This document shows positions 24,301 to 34,800 of a DNA stretch of 64,000 nucleotides, in pieces. The position numbers and the translations under genes were made by a program. Origin of the DNA: Apricaphanius iberus (Eukaryota > Chordata > Actinopteri > Cyprinodontiformes > Aphaniidae); NCBI GenBank assembly GCA_028564705.1, contig JAPXFQ010000899.1, positions 4,588,001-4,652,000 on the forward strand, written 5' to 3'. A model generated the notes under the pieces. It was not told the DNA's origin, did not search any database, and was given only the letters and a program-made list of their open reading frames with translations. Each line of letters opens with the position of its first letter. Positions within the stretch are counted from its first letter, which is position 1.

Positions 24301-25555
24301 AGCAATGAGCACACATAAAGACACTTCTTTCATAGAAGCTTAATATGAATAGGAAGGTGTGCATTTATATTCTGTTTCCTAAATTCAAACTTAGTATAAC
24401 CACCTTTGCTGCAATTTACTGCAACTTTACCGTTTTATATTTGGGTTTACATAGTTGCAATCTGATCCTAAACGTGGAGTTATATGACACAAAAAAGCAA
24501 AGGGTTAATGAAGGACAGGCATTTTGTTTTCTTTTAATTAAAGTAATCTATAATTAATCAAATGTTTATAGTAGCTATGTGACCTGCATTACTGAAAGAC
24601 AAGTTGCAGCTGGTTTCACTGGGTTTTCTTGAGGGGCTACAAAGAACAGCAGCTAGTTGTGAACACAAATGCACATCTTGCTTTTCAGATTTGAAAACCA
24701 AATATATTTGTCACTTTTCGGTGTTGTTCACAACTTATAACAATGAATCTCAATAAATAACCTTAGAAGATTTAATTGTAAACTGACAAAATGAATACAT
24801 TTAAAGGGGTATCAGTACTTTTGAAAGCACTGTAACCATAACTGCAACTATTCATTTATAAAATGTTTGGAAATGACTTTTATTTTATTCTATTTTCTCT
24901 AATGTTAATAATAAACAAACAGTTGGGAAATAGGTCTTTGTAAATCATTTTCTTTGGGATTCAGCAATCAAAAGTCATTTTAAAGGGTGTTTTACCTTAC
25001 AGTCGTTGATGCTGTTTTTCCCTGTGTAGAGGTTGAATGTTCCTGCTGGACATCGATTAGGTGCAGATACTTTTCCAGGGCAGCTATGGAGTAGAAATTA
25101 AGTAGGCAAAATGACATTAATTATTAATATCTTTTGTCCGATGTAGAAAAAAAATAATAATCCTGTCCTACATGTATAGTACAGTTGGTGACTTACAAAT
25201 GACCAGCAGGACAATCCAAACAAAACTGCTGGGTGAAGTACTTTCCTTCTGGACACACACCAAAATCTATTTCTTCAGTGAAAATTAGATCTGCACTCCC
25301 CTCTGGAACTTCTTGCATAGTAATATTCAGAAAAATGTACAAATTTGTCATTGTGTTCATTATGTTGAAAAAATGCACGTTAGGAAATAATAAAAGCATG
25401 AACATTGTTTTTTTTTTACCTGAAGCGGCTCCATGTTGCATAACCAGCAGAAAAATCCCAGAAGTTGAAACACATAGCAAACACATAACCCTCACTAAGC
25501 AAATTATATCTGGATGTCTAATCCTGTACTTGAACATGTTACAGTTTTTCTCCAT
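384..25555 (-). CDS. Giant ephrin-receptor-like (GCC2/GCC3) cysteine-repeat protein, 36 exons, 3' end outside window
   Basis: I do not recognise a named orthologue. Thirty-six coding exons, each bounded by GT-AG sites and joined without a frame break, give 5,527 nt (about 1,842 codons) with no stop, so the C-terminus lies beyond base 1. The first exon encodes a hydrophobic stretch (about residues 17-38 counted from the ATG at 25555), taken as a signal peptide. Nearly everything after it is repeats of the type C-P-x-G-x-[YF]-C, each followed by a C-P-x-G-[TS]-[YF] half-repeat, about two units per exon. This is the GCC2/GCC3 (ephrin-receptor-like) pattern found in extracellular proteins, so a secreted or surface role is inferred. 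No membrane segment, kinase or other enzyme domain is visible. An in-frame ATG also exists upstream (25609) and another downstream (25537). I chose 25555 because it places the hydrophobic core near the N-terminus. The gene is divergent from the Ig gene at 26389. Confidence 0.85.
5480..6800 (+). mobile_element. Decayed Tc1-like transposon
   Basis: Segments around 5540-5620 (5' flank), 5700-5770 (GAGACCAAGGATAACTTTGG) and 6590-6720 (ATGGGAAGATCAACGAAACT, then AAGATGCTGCAAAAGCCTTG) follow, in order, the layout of the common teleost Tc1 elements. The reading frame is destroyed by stops and indels. A palindromic repeat (6357-6556) sits inside. Boundaries are approximate. Confidence 0.5.
6357..6556. 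repeat. Palindromic MITE
   Basis: The left end (GTCAAACTCCAGTCCTTGCG) and the right end (CTTCGACTGGAGTTTGTCAT) are imperfect inverted repeats around an AT-rich core. The whole resembles a palindromic 200-bp repeat that is very common in teleosts. Confidence 0.6.
6880..8098 (+). mobile_element. LINE fragment, L2-like 3' end
   Basis: Near 6900-7010 the + strand encodes a remnant like the end of an L2/CR1 polyprotein (CNSLAENLKPAKTANCFKKR; the family pattern is LWNSLP...FKK). An untranslated tail follows, finishing with AAAGTGCTTTACAAATAAA near 8056-8075, as in L2-type tails. It lies in the 4.6 kb intron of the cysteine-repeat gene. The RT core is absent (5'-truncated). Confidence 0.5.
10700..11095 (+). 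mobile_element. Tc1-like transposase fragment
   Basis: The stretch from CAGAGGTTCACCTTCCAGCA (10711) through the following ~150 bases tracks the Tc1 catalytic region (the normal peptide is FQQDN-PKHTARAT), with indels. A 3' remnant like GTGGCTGAATACTTTTTTG ends near 11084. Non-functional. Confidence 0.6.
11446..19617 (-). CDS. Cysteine-repeat gene, exons 14-25 (central block)
   Basis: Exons in transcript order: 19494-19617, 18940-19131, 18711-18848, 16787-16969, 16447-16641, 16166-16314, 15910-16078, 15672-15806, 15039-15191, 11990-12191, 11721-11861, 11446-11631. Most introns here are phase 0. Two boundaries needed care. Exon 15 must end at the GTGAGT donor just below 18940, because the GTAAAT donor nearer 18902 breaks frame. 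Exon 20 must start at the CTCAG acceptor above 16078, giving the junction CPPG-FYCLGSNN, because a TTTAG acceptor 13 bases further in shifts frame. The introns at 16970-18710 and 12192-15038 are swollen by repeats, described separately. Confidence 0.8.
13202..13578. mobile_element. hAT-type MITE with 8-bp target duplication
   Basis: A 377-bp element with ends TAGGGATGCAATGATATCA and TGATACGATGCATCCCTA-like inverted repeats, flanked on both sides by GTATATAT (13194-13201 and 13579-13586). It is non-coding. The core has a second inverted pair (CCGATACCGAGTACC against the ACCAGTACCGATAC region). The AT-rich target weakens the duplication somewhat. Confidence 0.7.
13611..13642. repeat. (AT)n microsatellite
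   Basis: Perfect AT dinucleotide run just downstream of the MITE. Confidence 0.95.
17090..17460 (+). mobile_element. Possible THAP-domain transposon remnant
   Basis: From 17281 the + strand reads MCSTVGCTNRRKNDSKS, then, after a frameshift, FRADKIHQQL and SISLDPVS. The C-x4-C start followed by NRRK resembles the head of THAP zinc-finger domains, which occur in P-element-type transposases and host THAP proteins. Stops and frameshifts make it non-functional. The family assignment is weak. Confidence 0.3.
17527..17825 (+). repeat. Degenerate tandem duplication
   Basis: TATCCCCATATTGAA then TAGCTTGTTAGCTATTTCAA (17527-17590) recurs as TATCCCCATACTGAA then TAGCTTGTTAGCTATTTGAA (17720-17790), about 193-200 bases apart, in the 1.7 kb intron between cysteine-repeat exons 16 and 17. 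Confidence 0.6.
18267..18330. repeat. (AAT)n / (TTG)n compound microsatellite
   Basis: About 13 AAT units followed directly by TTG/TTA units. Confidence 0.95.
19703..25555 (-). CDS. Cysteine-repeat gene, exons 1-13 (N-terminal block)
   Basis: Exons in transcript order: 25420-25555, 25197-25311, 24996-25083, 24094-24282, 23888-23993, 23542-23775, 23341-23442, 22951-23142, 22622-22732, 21147-21339, 20927-21063, 20031-20249, 19703-19844. Exon 1 is the signal peptide. Exon 2 starts the repeats (VCPEGKYFTQQFCLDCPAGH). Intron phases are mixed (1, 2, 0, 0, 1, 1, 1, 1, 1, 2, 1, 1, 2). Exon 3 can end at either of two overlapping donors, and only the one with the AAG/GTAAAA context keeps frame with exon 4. 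The intron between exons 10 and 11 is only about 83 bp. The 1.3 kb intron at 21340-22621 shows no element I can name. The intron at 20250-20926 holds Tc1-like debris. Confidence 0.8.
20460..20832 (-). mobile_element. Tc1-like remnant
   Basis: GTTTAGGGATGTTTTCCTGC, AGCAAGGTGAACC and CAAGTTTTCTGCAGC are blocks of the antisense strand of teleost Tc1 copies. The right side (GTGACAAAAGTGG..., GAATACTTTTGCAA) is a Tc1-type terminus. The middle is missing. It lies in the intron between exons 11 and 12 of the cysteine-repeat gene. Confidence 0.5.
24730..24834. repeat. Possible Tc1-type terminus
   Basis: GACAAAATGAATACATTTAA followed by GGGGTATCAGTACTTTTGAAAGCACTGTA has the form of a Tc1 3' end (GGGGTATGAATACTTTTGCAAGGCACTGTA in well-kept copies). 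It is isolated in the intron between exons 3 and 4. Confidence 0.4.
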
Positions 25556-26388
25556 TTTCAATGCACACCATTTTGGTCTAATCCTACAAGGATAACTATT
25601 TAAAGCCAAACGAGTGAGAGGCCTGTTTTCCTGAAAGTGAAATGAGCACGAAATGTGATTCCCAGGTGGTGACTCAAGATGACAGTGATGTGCAATTAGG
25701 TTCTGTAACTGAATCTGTGACTTTCATTATGCATGAGCAAGCGCAAAAGCTAGCCTAGTTGTTTCTGTTAGTGGATCACAGCAAATTATTTATGTTTCCC
25801 ATGAGCTGTCATTCACTGTGAATAGGTGATCTAAGACATAGAAAGACCTTTTAATGGATATCACAATCAGATATTTCCCCAGAATAAATGAATGCAAACA
25901 AGAAGCAGTCCATTTTCACAGAACAATACCTTCAAAATAGATTATTTAAATACAGACAAGCATTAAAAGTTGAAGACATCCATTGCTGGAGCAGAAGCAA
26001 AGTTGCAAAAGCAAGTTGCAAAAGCATTAGCATGTGCTGAGGTCTTTACGGAGCTAAGTGTCAGCTGCATAAATATGGTAATAATGTGAAAATATTAAAA
26101 AACGATTTCTACTGCTAAAATCTAGTACTTCATTATCATGTTCCATGATGTGTTTTCCCTTATAGTTTTTCAACAGATATTTTCTGACAGGAAGTCAGGT
26201 GCGATGTATGGAAAGTTGTGCATTATTTTTACACACCCTTAAATCTTTTTGAATACCACTTCCTGTGCAAGAACTCAAGAGGAGAAACATATATGTGGGT
26301 ATATGCAGGTGCAACCAACACAAACAGGCTGCGAGAGCACAAGATATTTCATTTTCGATTATAAGGAGCAAAGAAAAAAGGAGCAGCA
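25556..26388. promoter_or_regulatory. Divergent intergenic region shared by two genes
   Basis: About 0.8 kb separates the start codon of the minus-strand cysteine-repeat gene from the start codon of the plus-strand Ig gene. Promoters and 5' UTRs of both must lie here unless there are unseen upstream non-coding exons. The stretch is AT-rich with no CpG island, and I see no clear TATA or other motif I would defend. That it works as a shared promoter is inferred from layout only. Confidence 0.4.
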
Positions 26389-26872
26389 ATGAGGGTCTCA
26401 GGCTACTTGATTATGCACTTTCTTTTGGTGCTACAAGGTAAAAAATGAATTGTCAAAGTTTTGCCTTCATGGTAACTTCATTTTCTCTGAGGTAACTTAA
26501 TTCTCCTTTCTTTCCAGGGCACGTGAGCTCTGCAAAAACAAAGACATCCATTGATTACAAAATGGTAAAACAGGGAGAAAGTCTCACGCTGAACTGCACT
26601 TATAACTGCTCATCCGGATTTGTACGGGGCTCCTGGAGGACAGAGTCTGATATCCCTGCTTGTAACACAGCAAACAGTAATGGTAGTTTCTGTACAGTGA
26701 CCATCTGCTTATCAAATATTTCCACTCAAGATGTAGAAAAGAACTACAGCTGCTACACTGAAGATACAGACGACCCTAAACTTACAAAAAAAATTGTCCG
26801 CATTGTTATCTTTCAACTTCAAGGTATGCAATGTTGTCATACAGTGAGCCAACATGCATATATATATATATA

Positions 26873-26936
<64 letters not shown>

Positions 26937-29884
26937 TGTATATAGTGTGTGTGTGTCCTTAAGAAAACAAGGGGTAAATCAGTCTTTTTCTTGTATTTAC
27001 AGCTCAAGACATTGTCGCAACCATTGATCTTAAAAATAGTGAGGAACTTTTCTAGTGTCCAACACAAAATATCAAAATATTACACAGTTGCAACAATTGT
27101 TTTAGCTGTTACTGATCAAGCCTTACCTTTTGTTACAATGATCTTTTTATCTTAGCATCGCTTCCTGATAAACCAGGGATTTCAAAGGGAGGTGAGGCAG
27201 CAACTAACACTAACAAACTTTATACAGTTGTTTTCAGAATCTAATGTTAGATTTAATCATTCATAATACATTTGTTTTCATGTTATCAGGAGAATCTCAT
27301 GGAATGAAGGTTTTGGCAGCGGTAACCGTCACGGTGGCCACGGTTCTTGCGGTTTTAGCTGTCTTCTTGTGTTTAAACTGCAACAGGCCGATCTGGAATG
27401 GTAAAGGTGATTAATGGTGGTTAATTTGCGAAAAATGTGCTATCCTACATACTAGCAAGAACAATGCACAGATATGTTTCCTTAATGTATTTTAACAATA
27501 AGGCCTCTCATTCTAGGAGAGCGGGCTCTGTCCACGTCATGGTGAGTACCATCTGAGCTCATCTTTGTTTGGTTCTGTTCATGATTAACTGTGAAATCTA
27601 TCCTTTGGATATGCGTTTATTGGATTTTTAAAATGAGCATTATTTGTAATCTTTCCAGCTCCCCTCAGCCCCCAAATGCTGCCCTCCTATCGGTAAAAGG
27701 TGAAAACTTAAAATATTAGATAAATGACAAATAGACATAAAGAGCTCTGCAACACAAACACTTAACACTTTTCATACTCTCCGTACAGGGATGATATCAA
27801 CACAAAGTGAGAAAATAACCTTACGGATTCCGCCGCCTGGTAAGATCAACACCCAGAACCATCAGAATCACAGGTGACATTATGTTGACTGACATTTACT
27901 AGTCAAATGTGTTATTCTGTTTGACACAGACAATGACGGTGATACAGAGGTTCCATATGCGGATATAATGATCACCGTCCGAGGGGTCAGTACACCCGAG
28001 CTCACTCAAGTTGGCTACTTAGGAACGGGAGAGGTGAGAGACAAACCAAGACTAGCCCACACTTACCAATTCACTTATCAGTATGTCGCAATCTGTATTG
28101 CACAGGATGGGTTACCAAGACTATTTTAGTTGTTTTTTTGCTACTATAATCTCTCTACATATAATAAATAGACTACTGCAAAAGAATGCAAAGTTCCCTG
28201 TTTATCTATTGTTAAGTAATAATGATGGGTTTGCTTGTGTGGAACTTCTTTAAGCACATTAAAGAACAACCCCTTTCGTTACACATTAGCTAAATGAATC
28301 ATAACTTATGTTAATTTGGGTATTGGTAGACCTCAGTACAGCAGGCAATTTATCAATAAACGACTTTATAGCATGACTCAAATAAGTTGGATCTCAAAAT
28401 TGTAGATAAATAATTTTCAAAACATTCAACAACTTAGCGTCACGTAAACTGTTCAGTTGACATAAACAAAACAAAAAATAGCGGAAGCTGTAGAATATAT
28501 GAAGGGAGCAATAGCCTAGTTGTATAAGTGTCCAAAACTTTATTTTGTGCAATTTTAAATCCAATTTCAGAATTTATTCTATCTTGGTACACAACGACCC
28601 CCAGTTAAAATCAAGCTGGATCAGAACTAGATTTAAAACTATTTTAAGTAAACGGAAGTTTGTGTTTGAGTTTATATGTCTGGAATTGCAGAAAGTATAA
28701 AAAAACAACACAAAATTATACAATATTTTTAAAGCATGCAGAAATTATTTGTGCACTTCTCCAGAATCATTGGACAAATCACTGTTGGCAATACAGTAAC
28801 CAAACTTTTATTATAATTCCTGCCCAGTTTGTATGTTTCCCTGGGTATTTTGGTAATTCAGCTTCTGATGGTGAGCTTTAAGTCTTTGAAGTTGGCCTAT
28901 TTGACCTCACCTCAATCTTTAGCTCCCTTCACATATTCTCTATCAGATTTAAGTCAATACTAAGAATCTCCGACATGCAATTTTCCGAAAGAATAAAAAA
29001 GGGGACACATTTAAAAGCTTACTTTAAATCCGAATTTGTTAGTTGTAAAAAAAAAGAAGTTTTATCGTAAACATACACTAAACCCAATTACATAAATTAA
29101 AGTTCACCTGTCCCGGTACAGTTTTCAATTTTCCTGACATCTGTAGGTTTGTATCATCACGGGTTAAGAGGAGGATTTTTTTTTTTTTTTTTTTGTGAAT
29201 CCAAACATGGATGGAAATCAACAAAATAATGAAAAGAATAAGAAAAACATAGTTTTGCAATAGCCTAGTCAAATCTAGAGCTAAATCTGACAAATTTTCT
29301 GGGATCACCTGAAGAGAAAGTTTGATGGATTGGAGAACTTTAAACCGTCAAATCTTAAATTCAAGATTTAGTATGCTTCTAGTCTTCCACCGAAACCAAT
29401 TGGGTTCTGATTTTAAAATCAAATTGTCCTCTTACAAAGTATCAGTTTACAGATTTGAAAACTTTTGCATCTAAGTTTATCCCGTTTATTTTATGTATTT
29501 TTCACCTTACATACAGTAATTGTCTGTGTTTCAGTTAAAATGGGCCGGATATATGCCACATTAAAGAAAGAAAAACATTTCTTTCATGGTTTCCTTTTTT
29601 TCCATTACAAAACTTTGGCACTTAACTTGTCTTTATTAAGTGTTTATACTTTTTAAATATAGTTTGATTTTGCCTGTATGTGTAGAATCAGCAGTAATTT
29701 GATATTTAATGGCTAAATATTAGTTGTTGTTTTTTATGTGGTTCAAATGTAGTGGCGGGGGGACGAATCAAGATGCCACCTGCAGGCCTCGCGTTCAGCT
29801 GACAGACTGCATGTTCCCCAGCCCAGAGAAGTCAGCCGCAAGATGAGCACCAACTCGGAGTATGCAGTTATCACATATTCCTGA
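26389..29884 (+). CDS. Single-Ig-domain type I membrane protein with ITIM-like tail
   Basis: Nine exons (26389-26437, 26518-26823, 27156-27191, 27290-27406, 27517-27541, 27659-27699, 27789-27839, 27930-28033, 29753-29884) join in frame into 286 residues with a stop at 29882. Order of parts: signal peptide (about residues 1-22); one Ig domain (about 23-118) with cysteine-bearing B strand LTLNC, a second cysteine pair typical of innate receptors, and the F-strand motif NYSCYTED; a short stalk; a membrane helix of about 22 residues near VTVATVLAVLAVFLCL; then a cytoplasmic tail. The tail carries VPYADI and SEYAVI, both fitting the ITIM consensus [SIVL]xYxx[ILV], plus a penultimate tyrosine (ITYS-stop). 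The family resembles teleost Siglec/CD300-like inhibitory receptors, but I cannot name an orthologue. The inhibitory role is inferred from the motifs. The last intron (1.7 kb) is much longer than the others. Confidence 0.75.
26857..26943. repeat. (AT)n microsatellite in Ig-gene intron 2
   Basis: About 85 bases of TA repeats, with TACTGTATAT interruptions at both ends, 34 bases after the exon 2 donor. Length variation here could affect splicing, though nothing in the sequence shows that it does. Confidence 0.95.
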
Positions 29885-30209
29885 CCATAGGCATGTCAGG
29901 CCACTTTTATTGAAGCATGTGGCCCAGTAAACATCCACTGTGCCTCGGTAAAATTTTTCAATCACATTCCATACACTTAACTGCACATTTGCTGCGTAAA
30001 CCATGTTTCAAATACGCCTGTTGATGTGTTTTGTTTTTTTCTTGCAAGACAAGGTCAATTCTGTAGAGTGCTGCTTTGAAAGCAGAAGTTAATGAAACAC
30101 AAATTGAATAACTCTAGGTATAATCCCGGACAACAGACAGATGGTTTCTTAATTTGTTTGCAGTTTTTAGTCTGACGACAGTAGGCCCTCATCTGTGTAG
30201 ACTAAATGT

Positions 30210-30215
30210 AATAAA
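30210..30215 (+). terminator. Possible AATAAA polyadenylation signal of the Ig gene
   Basis: An AATAAA hexamer lies 326 bases after the stop codon of the Ig receptor gene. It is the first canonical signal downstream. AT-rich DNA contains many such hexamers by chance, so this is only a candidate. Confidence 0.35.
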
Positions 30216-31591
30216 TGTATAAGCTGATGCATTTCAATTTTAATCATTGCATGTTTTTATCCTTAAACGGATCAATTTAAAGAGACAAATCATTTGACTT
30301 AAGAAATATAATCTCAAACATAGTACAGATTAGGTGTACATATGTGCTTTTAGAAAAAAAAACTGAGCAAACTGTTGAAACAAAATAAAATAATAATATT
30401 TTAGTAAATTAGGAGTTTCAAAATTTATTTCACCATTAAAAAAACATGCGTAACGGCCCTAAAATACTCACAATATAATGCGTTAGTGCCAAATCACACG
30501 AATTTTGAGTTGTTTCTCTGAATTTCATACAGGCAACACTTGGTTTTATGAAGAGGATGCATCAATTAGCCTACATAGCTTTCAGCACCCAGTCACGGGT
30601 TTTTGCATATTTATCTGTAAAGACAAGATGGAGACAGAATATTAATGCATGTTTTCCGGCCAAGAAGTTCTAGATGTCTTTGTAGGTCTTTGTTATAAAA
30701 AAAATATTGGAAAAAACTTATTTTCCTTTGGCAGATAAAGATGTCCTGAAAAATAATTTAAAAATTAGGTATCTTAAATAAAAAAGCAAACAAACCATAA
30801 GAAAAGGATAATATATCTGGGCTGTGTACATAATAAAACATTTTTAACCTAATTTTTTTTTTGTTTTGAATTAAATTGTGTGTTTGTGCAAATGTACTGA
30901 TTGACTGAAATAATAAAGATCCATTTTAAGTAATTACAAGGAAGACTGACTAATTGTAAATAGAATATAAATACATGGATATTTGTGAAGATTAAATCGA
31001 CATGTATAACACATTGTTAAGCCAGTTTTTACTTTTTTAAAGTTCACAATGATAATACATTTACATTTCCAAACTTAGTTAGTTAAAAGTTAAGCGAATG
31101 GTATTTTGGCTGTTAGTCAAAATATAGTAGCCTATACAGTTATTTTTGTACAGCAGAAGACTTAAACAAATTAGGAAAACAACAGTTTTTTTGTTTTTTT
31201 TTTCTTGTTGTTTTTTTTAGAAATGATCTTTCCTTATGTAGTTATTTGGTGTACTCGGAGCACAACAAACCCACAGCTTCTGCAGTGACTGCGAGAAAAT
31301 ATTTTAAATGGTCGATTTCTTCATTTCAAATGAGAGATTGACTTTTTTTAAATATATGCTTTATAGTATTACTTGTTTATTTGGTACATGTTTATTTAAA
31401 TATATGTTCTTATGTGTTTATGAATGTAACCATACTTGCTTTTCTGATCTACTTGATAAGTCTATACACAAACCAATGTTATATTATGCTATTAATGCAT
31501 AATTAAATTTACGTGTCTTATGTCAATAATAAAGATCTTTATTGAATACTTCTTGTGCCGCACATGACCCTTCTTTGTGTCCGTATTTCTA
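30216..31591. other. Intergenic stretch without a recognised gene
   Basis: AT-rich intergenic DNA between the Ig gene and spa17. Short open frames (for example 31308-31502) lack family resemblance, splice context or a plausible start. T-rich and A-rich runs occur (31184-31220). I see no structured repeat or RNA gene. Confidence 0.5.
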
Positions 31592-31592
31592 A

Positions 31593-31609
31593 CCGTTGCT
31601 AAGTAACGG
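31593..31609. promoter_or_regulatory. Palindromic RFX/X-box-like site upstream of spa17
   Basis: The 17-mer CCGTTGCTAAGTAACGG has perfect 5-bp inverted ends and contains GTTGC and GTAAC half-sites with X-box (RFX) spacing. It lies about 283 bases upstream of the spa17 start codon. RFX factors drive ciliary and flagellar genes, and Sp17 is a sperm flagellum protein, so the site fits its neighbour. Binding is inferred from the motif alone. Confidence 0.45.
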
Positions 31610-31891
31610 ATATCAACAAAGCAGTAGGCTAATTGCGGTAGGTAGCTAGATAACGTCATCCTAAGGTGGATTTAAAAAGGTAACAGTTAAAACTTCAAAG
31701 TTCTGTCTTAATACCGTAACTTTTATTACAGAAAGTTTAAATTAAAGCAATTTATTGTTTCAACAGCCACATTGAATTACAAACGTAAATAATATTTTGA
31801 AATTCCGTTAGCTAGAGGGGTTAAATTAGCGGTTACATTTCATTTGTGAAAACCTGGAAACCCTTTCTGGTTCTATCTTGGAATCGAGGAA

Positions 31892-34800
31892 ATGTCAGTG
31901 CCTTTCTCCAACACTAACCTGAGGGTCCCTCGGGGATTCGGGACCATTTTAGAGGGATTAGCCCGAGAGGTTCTCCGGGACCAACCTGACGACATCCCTG
32001 CATATGCAGTGCAATATTTTGACAAACTTCTGAAACAAAGAGAAGGTAACTGAAACGTTAAATGTCAAAAACAAAACAAAAATGTATCTCTGCTGTCTCT
32101 TTTTTTTTCACGCAGAAAGTGGAATGGACCCTGCTGAATGGGCTGCCAGACTGGAGGACAGATTCTACAACAACCATGCTTTCAAGAGTACAGAGGTCGG
32201 GTGCGACTTTTCTTTTCTTTACTTTGGAAGTCATGGATCTAAATATACCTTGCTACGTAAACCGAGTTTAAGTTAAGGTGTTTATTATTATTAATATTTT
32301 TTTTTCAGACTGTTAGTCCTGAAAAGGAGACAGCAGCAGAGGAAACAGGTTCCAAGTGAGTGTCCCTTAAAGTGCAGCAAGCAGGATCAAGAGGAGAGGG
32401 GGAGGAAGAACATGAGGGAAAGGACATAAACATCCTCTAATAAAATTTCATTGGAGTTTACCTTTTCAATATTAAAAAGTTTACCTATTTGGTCATTTGT
32501 TACATTTTCATTTAGACGTTTCAATTCAACTCTGCTAATAAGTATAGTACCAGTTTACAACCAATAACCTTATATGTCAAAGGGGTGCAATTCATCCTTA
32601 AGACTTAGTTTGTCCAGTTCATACCAGCACAATAAAATTATGTCGATTCAGTTTTCATACCTTCAATTTAAGATTAATTCTAATAGAAATGATCATATAA
32701 TGCCAATTAGTTAAAAGAACGGCCAACTGACTGCATTGAGTCAATGACTTGGTAGCATTCTCTCATCCCGAGAAAGGATATGGCAAAATAAAAAAAAAAT
32801 AAAAAATGATTATCTTTTTCATAGGAACATGATCAGTATGTGTTGCCATCTGCCGCAACAGACTGTAGGTTGAAATAACAAGCACATAGCCAGGAGTACT
32901 TTCAACTAGTTGGTCCCTGAGTAGAAATATGATGTGAACAGAAATACTACATCGGTCTTATTTATTTTTTCGAAAATTCCCGGTACACAAAGCACCCTGC
33001 AGACAAAGTATTTTTTAGAAGTTTGTCTGCTTCATCACACCAGACTTAGGTTGTCGATGGAGAAATAACAGCCCTCTGCAGTGCTCCCAATAAACCAAAA
33101 CGGCCTTAATTAGTCGACTGCTTTGTTTCTTCTGTTTCTTTAGAACAGGGCATGATGTGGTGTATGTTTTTTTTCTTTTTTTCCCAAATTATATGAATAG
33201 GTTCTTGTCAAGTGATTTCTTAATAAATTATTGTAGTAATTGGTAGTGGCTTGTGAAATTAAACCAAAGCATGTTGTTAATCACAACTAATCAATGGTTT
33301 AACAAGAGAGGCATGCATGATTTCACATTTAGGGCTACTACTGTGGCTCAGAAGGTGTAGTTGTTGTTTTGTAATTGGAGGGCTATAGGTTCTATTCCAA
33401 CTTGCCCCTGGGCAAGGCTTTAACCCCAAGTTGCCTAGCGAGCTCTTTACAGGTGTATGTACGTTTGTGAGTGCGAATGGGGCTCCAATGTAAAGCGCTT
33501 TGGGTGGTTGTATAACTAGAAATTTAAATACAACTCATTTTTATTTTCATACAGGGTAAGATTTGCTTAGAAAGATTTTTTTTTCAAGTGATAAATTAAG
33601 TCATCATTTGAGAACAGTATTTTCTCCAGTAATCAATATTTCCAATATAAAAATTTGTTAGATCTACTGAAATATTTAAGGAAAACAAAATAGAAGAAAT
33701 TAAAGAAATCTGTAAGGCAGCAAATACTTTTCTACTGCAACATATTTACAATTCTTTTTATGATGTCATCAGCTTAGATTTAAGATAGGAACATGTGAAA
33801 AACTCCCTTTAAATGTACGTGTATAGGAACACTTGAAACAAGGTAGTGCATAGTTAGTTCTAGGGTAGGCTATCGATTCAGATTTCAATTATCAACTTGA
33901 TTACAATATGTAATCTGTAATCTTGACGTTGCTGATGCTGACAAAGCCTATAGTCTGAACACACCATTTGAATTTTTTTGTAAGAATCAATTCGGAATTG
34001 ATTTTCTGATTATTTTTTTCAACAAAGCTCTAATTTAGTAGCTACTTAGTACAGTACTCTGAGGTTTTTTCTCTAAGACTTAGCTGAAAAGATAGAGCAA
34101 CAGCTCCATAGAAAATACACAGGTTTCAGATTTAGGGGATGTACATTTAAATTGGATAAGCATTTAATTAATTAATTTCTGAAATGCTCCGTTTTTTTTG
34201 TTTTTTCTTAGAGAAAAAACGGATGAATCTCGAACTGAAGAAGAAGCAAATCCCTCAGAAGAAGAACCAAATCTTTCCCCCCAAAATTCTCTTATATTAG
34301 ATACAATTGATTCAGATAAACGCACAGATGATGAAGAAAATAATGATCCAACAGAAAAACGTCCTGTTTCGGAATTACGACACACAGAAAAGACATCTAC
34401 AGCAAATAACCAGTCAGATGAACAAAGTGGTACAGATAAAGATGATGAGTTTACCAATGCTAGGCCTAATCAAGTTGACAGACCAGATGATGAAGTAGAT
34501 GTTAACCCTGCTCCAGACTGTACAATACCTGAGGTTGATTCAGATCTCTCTAATGTGTTGCCAGGCAAAGACATTTCAAATGTAGACATGTGTTTTGAGG
34601 AGGTGGAAGCAACTGGATATGAGAGACAAAATCAACGAGATGGTGAATTTGAAGATAAGAAGAATGTTAGCTCAGAAGGAAAGAAGTCTACTCAGGTAGC
34701 AGAAGCATTTGAGAGCCTTCAATATTTTGCTTATGTTGATGTAGATGTCTGTGCCTCAGAGCTGGGAGGAACAAAAGAAACATTAGAAGATGACATTTCT

